A DNA stretch of 16,640 bases from contig JBEKHI010000164.1 in assembly GCA_050012355.1 (NCBI GenBank), positions 1 through 16,640 on the forward strand, written 5' to 3'. Position 1 is the stretch's first letter; each line of letters begins with the position of its first letter. The DNA comes from JBEKHI01 sp050012355 (GTDB lineage: Bacteria > Actinomycetota > Actinomycetes > Streptosporangiales > Streptosporangiaceae). Of the stretch, positions 13,892 to 16,640 are shown one piece after another. The position numbers and the translations under genes were made by a program. Under the pieces are notes generated by a model. That model searched no databases and was not told the origin of the DNA. It worked only from the letters and a program-made list of their open reading frames with translations.

Positions 13892-14007
13892 TCACCAGCG
13901 CCGGGAAAACCCTGATCCGGTACTCTCAGCCACCGGTGCAGGTAACCCGGCCTCGCCGCTGGCACCCCCGATAACACATCGTGAGCAGTCAGAGGTTAAA
14001 CGGTAAG
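13713..14007. repeat. 15-bp inverted repeat pair enclosing 295 bp, candidate IS or MITE ends
   Basis: CTTGCCGTTTAACCT at 13713-13727 is repeated inverted at 13993-14007 (AGGTTAAACGGTAAG), with 14 of 15 positions matching. The second arm sits about 25 bp beyond the end of recognisable transposase sequence, where an IS terminal repeat would be expected. The enclosed DNA codes only for a nondescript tail of the chimeric frame. It may be an IS end facing a second copy, or a small non-autonomous element. No target-site duplication could be seen. Confidence 0.4.
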
Positions 14008-16312
14008 GATAGGCCGCGTCGTTTTTTAATCTGGTGGTTTCGGGTGTGTCGCGATCTTCTTCGGTGTGTCCGTTTTCTTCCTGGCCGCGCGTGGTGCCGG
14101 GCTGCGGGGCGATCCCGAGGCCGGCGAGGGCGGGGATGGCGGTGCCTGCGGGCACGCTGATGCTGGAGGGGTGGACGCCGAAGAGGCGGCCGAGGAGCGC
14201 CCAGGGCATGCGGAGGCGGAGGTGGCAGGCGGCGGCTGCCAGGATCGCGTCGCCGGAGAGCTTGCGGTAGGTCTTGCTCCTGGGGGCGCGGCGGCGCTCG
14301 TGGCCGAGGTCGAGGGCGAGCCGGCGGGTGCGATCCGCGTTCCATTCCAGGGCGGCCTGATCGCGGAGGGTTTCCAGGGCGGGGATGCCGGCGAGCGCGG
14401 CCAGCGCGGCGATGAGGGCGGGGTCCGGGCCGGCGGGCTCCGGGTCCGGCCCGGACCGGGGGGCGGGCCGGATGGTGTAGTTCCGGTCGCGGTGCGGGCC
14501 GTGCCGGACGATGGCGTGTTTTTCCAGGTAGCGCATCTGCTGGTCGCTGACCTTGACGCCCTCGGGGTAGTCGCGGCCGTCCCGGACAGGGTGGCATTTC
14601 AGGCCCTGGGCGGTGATGGTGGCGGCGATGCCGGCCACGGCGTCATCGGCGGTCATGAGGGGGCGGGCCCGCCAGGTGCGGGTGATGTGGCAGAACAGCC
14701 GGTGCTCGATCGGCTCGATCGCGCCGCCGGAGCCGAACTTCAGCGGTGCCCAGAAGTAGTTGGCGAGCGCTTCGTTGGGGCTGCCGTCCCACAGGTCGCT
14801 GCCGTACAGGTAGATCGGCCGGCCGCCGGCTCCGGGCACCGGCGGGGCGACGAACGAGGGCTGCCCGCCGCACGAGTTCGCGGAGATCAGGTGGGAGGCG
14901 ACCACCGGCGGAGGAGCGTCCCACTGGCTCAGGCCGTCCGAGAAGTTATCCGACATCAAGATGGTGCCGTCGGGCGCCGTCACAGAGACGTTGGCGAAGA
15001 TGGCCTGCTCGTCATTCGAGCCGTACTCGCGGAAACCCACCGCGCCCGCGGCGTAGGTGCTGTCGGTGACGGTGCCGGCGATCACGCCGTTCACGGCTGC
15101 GGAGATCGTCTCGCCGGAGACGGTGATGGCAACGTGGTAGGTGCTGCCGCCAGTGACCGCGAACGGCAGCGGGAACGGCTGGACCGATGTGGCGTTCCCA
15201 TCCGCGAACGACACGAACGTGATGTAGCCGGGCTGGGCTGGTGAGGTGTACGGGTAGTTCGACAGCAGGAAGGCGTAGCCGTTGCCCGCGGCGTCCATCC
15301 GCACGGCCATGCCCACCTGCGCGTAGGAGACACCGTCCTGAGTGGCCGTCTGCAGCGGGGTGGCGTCGGCGGCGAACGTGTAGTCGGTCCAGTCCGCCCC
15401 GGCCGCCGAGACTCCGATCGCGCCGCCGGTCACGTGGAGCGCGCCGTTCTCGATCGTCCACGGGCTCGTCACGGACGCGCCGGACCACGTGCCAAGCGGG
15501 TTGCTCGCGGTCAGGTACCCGGTGCCGGTCGCGGTGCAGTAGCCGCACGTCGGGTCAGACATCGTGATGTAGTACGTGCCATTCCGGTAGAACATGGCAG
15601 GCGACTCGACCTGGTCGGTCATGTGGATCACGTCATACTGGCCGTCGGACGTCAGGTCGTCGGGGGATAGCTGCTCCACGACGAGGCCCCTATCGCTGTC
15701 CGGGCAGTCGGTATCCACCATGTACCCGCGCCCGGTCACCGGATCCTGAAATAGCCCGAAGTCCCAGCCGCAGTTGTCGTACGCCAGGGTGGGGAGGGCC
15801 TGCTGGGTGAACGGCCCGGTGGGGGAGTCGCTGGTGTAGACGCGGAAGTCTCCCGGCGCGGCGGTGCTGCTGTCATTGGTCCACAGCACGTATTTTTTGG
15901 TCGCCGGATCGTAGATGACATGCGGGCGGAAGCAGTCCGCGCACTGGTAGGCCGCAACGACGAAGCCGCGGTCAGTCCAGTGCACCAGATCGGTCGAGGA
16001 GTAGACCTTGAACCCGCAGAAGCTGGAGTTGATCTGCCAGCGGTAGCCGCAGTTATAGCTGGTTCCGTACAGGTAGTATTCATTGCCGAACCGGGCAAGC
16101 TGGCCGTCGTGGGCGTCGATGGCGTTGCCGCTGGTATCGAATCGCACGGTCTGCTGGCCGGCGCTGTTGAAGTTGACCAGCGTGCTCGTCGTGCCCGGTC
16201 GGCTCGGTGGGCTGCTCGTCATGGCCGCGGACGCGTGGCCCGCCGTCACGACCCCTGCGGCGATGATGGCAGCCCCCAGCGCGGCCATGATCGCGAGGAA
16301 TGACCTTCGCAT
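13892..16312 (-). CDS. secreted GH43-like glycosidase fused in frame to an ISAzo13-type transposase tail
   Basis: 806 aa. The frame is open to 16432, but the ATG at 16312 has an RBS and starts a signal peptide (MRRSFLAIMA, hydrophobic core 7-23, AxA-like site HASAA near 26-30). Residues 50-285 form the first blades of a GH43 five-bladed propeller: GNAIDAHDGQLARFGNEYYLYG, VYSSTDLVHWTDRG, RPHVIYDPATKKYVLW, SDSPTGPF, LFQDPVTGRGYMVDTD and ESPAMFYRNGTYYI. This resembles exo-beta-1,3-galactanase-type members. Residues about 286-468 look like an inserted LamG/concanavalin-like module. The propeller then resumes with SANSCGGQPSFV, LYGSDLWDGSPNEALA and WAPLKF (470-535). From residue 536 (EHRLFCHITRTWRARPL) the protein is transposase, ending in a nondescript tail after about 760. 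The glycosidase likely acts outside the cell on plant or fungal polysaccharide. Whether the long tail is tolerated is unknown. Confidence 0.8.
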   Translation of the reverse strand: MRRSFLAIMAALGAAIIAAGVVTAGHASAAMTSSPPSRPGTTSTLVNFNSAGQQTVRFDTSGNAIDAHDGQLARFGNEYYLYGTSYNCGYRWQINSSFCGFKVYSSTDLVHWTDRGFVVAAYQCADCFRPHVIYDPATKKYVLWTNDSSTAAPGDFRVYTSDSPTGPFTQQALPTLAYDNCGWDFGLFQDPVTGRGYMVDTDCPDSDRGLVVEQLSPDDLTSDGQYDVIHMTDQVESPAMFYRNGTYYITMSDPTCGYCTATGTGYLTASNPLGTWSGASVTSPWTIENGALHVTGGAIGVSAAGADWTDYTFAADATPLQTATQDGVSYAQVGMAVRMDAAGNGYAFLLSNYPYTSPAQPGYITFVSFADGNATSVQPFPLPFAVTGGSTYHVAITVSGETISAAVNGVIAGTVTDSTYAAGAVGFREYGSNDEQAIFANVSVTAPDGTILMSDNFSDGLSQWDAPPPVVASHLISANSCGGQPSFVAPPVPGAGGRPIYLYGSDLWDGSPNEALANYFWAPLKFGSGGAIEPIEHRLFCHITRTWRARPLMTADDAVAGIAATITAQGLKCHPVRDGRDYPEGVKVSDQQMRYLEKHAIVRHGPHRDRNYTIRPAPRSGPDPEPAGPDPALIAALAALAGIPALETLRDQAALEWNADRTRRLALDLGHERRRAPRSKTYRKLSGDAILAAAACHLRLRMPWALLGRLFGVHPSSISVPAGTAIPALAGLGIAPQPGTTRGQEENGHTEEDRDTPETTRLKNDAAYPYRLTSDCSRCVIGGASGEAGLPAPVAESTGSGFSRRW
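14033..14707 (-). pseudogene. 5'-truncated ISAzo13-family transposase remnant
   Basis: About 225 residues of transposase C-terminus with no N-terminal part anywhere in the window. IEHRLFCHITRTWRARPL matches the conserved (K)IEHRLFsfItqNWRGkPL of ISAzo13-type enzymes, followed by GLKCHPVRDGRDYPEGVKVSDQQM and NYTIRP in the expected order. After this comes an actinobacterial-type extension ending in a helix-turn-helix-like LLGRLFGVHPSSIS. The DD(E/D) core residues lie upstream of the retained part, so it cannot be active. It has kept an open frame as an extension of the GH43 gene. Confidence 0.75.
14704..14721. repeat. perfect tandem 9-bp repeat at the gene-fusion junction
   Basis: GCTCGATCG occurs twice in direct succession (14704-14712 and 14713-14721). 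On the minus strand it encodes A-I-E-P-I-E, exactly where GH43 sequence (G-x-I-x-P-I) gives way to transposase sequence (I-E-H-R-L-F). It may be a footprint of short-homology recombination or replication slippage. Confidence 0.6.
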
Positions 16313-16315
16313 GAA

Positions 16316-16321
16316 TCCTCC
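16316..16321 (-). promoter_or_regulatory. ribosome binding site of the GH43 gene
   Basis: GGAGGA on the minus strand, 3 nt from the ATG at 16312. The spacing is short but the match to the anti-Shine-Dalgarno is strong, and it decides the start against the upstream frame extension to 16432. Confidence 0.65.
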
Positions 16322-16427
16322 GGTAGTCGGCTTACACACGGTCCGGGCGCTAGGGGGCGAGCTGGGCGACCCGGGTCCTTGCCGGTTACCTGGGCCTGCT
16401 GTACCCACGCCGACCTGACAGTTCGAT

Positions 16428-16465
16428 ATCAAAAAATGCTGAATTTTACTGGCCCATTATTTGAT
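16428..16465. repeat. AT-rich 11-bp inverted repeat over the GH43 promoter, possible operator
   Basis: ATCAAAAAATG (16428-16438) and CATTATTTGAT (16455-16465) are inverted copies matching at 10 of 11 positions, 16 bp apart. The repeat brackets the candidate -10 box of the glycosidase gene and stands out sharply from the GC-rich surroundings, as expected for a repressor site in a sugar-inducible gene. Confidence 0.45.
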
Positions 16466-16472
16466 GTGTCGG
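16443..16472 (-). promoter_or_regulatory. candidate promoter of the GH43 gene
   Basis: On the minus strand, CCGACA (16467-16472) is followed after 18 bp by TAAAAT (16443-16448). The -10 fits TANNNT and the -35 matches TTGACA at four of six positions. The 5' leader to the ATG at 16312 would be about 120 nt. The 168 bp further upstream (16473-16640) show no gene I can support. Confidence 0.4.
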
Positions 16473-16640
16473 CATAAGTTGGGTCACACCTGGAGCGTTT
16501 CAAGGCGATGCGAGACGGTCAACAGATGCGACCGGATGTGGACACGGCGAGTTCCGCGAGCCGGGCCGGTGGCCGGTTTAGGCCAAGGGCGCCCGGGCCT
16601 ATTGCGATCACCGCGCGAACATCACACCGGTACCGGCGTT

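Noticed and set aside
13400..14010. CRISPR array or tRNA gene in the gene-free region
   Set aside because: There are no regularly spaced direct repeats and no cloverleaf pattern; the repeats seen are isolated inverted pairs.
14066..15244. 392-codon plus-strand open frame opposite the GH43/transposase frame
   Set aside because: It is very rich in Gly, Ala, Val and Arg with no recognisable domain, and is the antisense shadow of a frame with clear GH43 and transposase motifs.

Overview
The window is high-GC DNA with overlapping start and stop codons, GTG starts, a modular NRPS and a DUF664/DinB-type protein. Together these point to a filamentous actinomycete (Streptomyces, Streptosporangium or Catenulispora-like; genus not decided). 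About 13 kb of it looks like a compact biosynthetic gene cluster for a small peptide containing a diamino acid. A mobile-element scar and a secreted glycosidase follow.

Region 1 (1-4563, plus strand) is one translationally coupled operon: the 3' end of a PrmC/HemK-like methyltransferase, an NRPS with A-PCP-TE order and a short C-domain remnant in front, and a PduX-like GHMP kinase predicted to phosphorylate L-threonine. Region 2 (4569-6123) has a SyrP/TauD-like Fe(II)/2-oxoglutarate dioxygenase on the minus strand and a divergently transcribed DUF664 (DinB-like) protein. Region 3 (6291-13023, plus strand) is a second coupled operon: an NRPS with A-PCP-C order and a glycine-like specificity code, a cysteine-synthase-fold PLP enzyme, an argininosuccinate-lyase-fold enzyme and an ATP-grasp ligase. 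A small VOC protein converges on it from the minus strand (13037-13399).

The kinase, PLP synthase and lyase together match the threonine-to-2,3-diaminobutyrate (DABA) route known from pacidamycin- and friulimicin-type clusters: Thr to O-phospho-Thr, then beta-replacement (probably with Asp as amine donor), then elimination of fumarate. The simplest reading is that the A-PCP-C protein loads Gly, the A-PCP-TE protein loads DABA, and a Gly-DABA dipeptide is made, then hydroxylated, methylated and/or extended by the ATP-grasp ligase. Three NRPS parts look degenerate: the C domain lacks the catalytic second His, the acceptor NRPS has only a stub of a C domain, and the TE lacks its nucleophilic Ser. 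How the amide is formed and how the product is released are therefore the most interesting open questions.

Region 4 (13400-16640) has about 490 bp with no convincing gene but several inverted repeats. After it comes a minus-strand chimeric reading frame: a secreted GH43-like beta-propeller glycosidase, complete almost to its C-terminus, fused in frame to the C-terminal part of an ISAzo13-type transposase. A perfect tandem 9-bp repeat lies at the junction. The last 330 bp hold the glycosidase RBS, a candidate promoter and an AT-rich inverted repeat across its -10 region. No regulator, exporter, tRNA, rRNA or CRISPR array was found.
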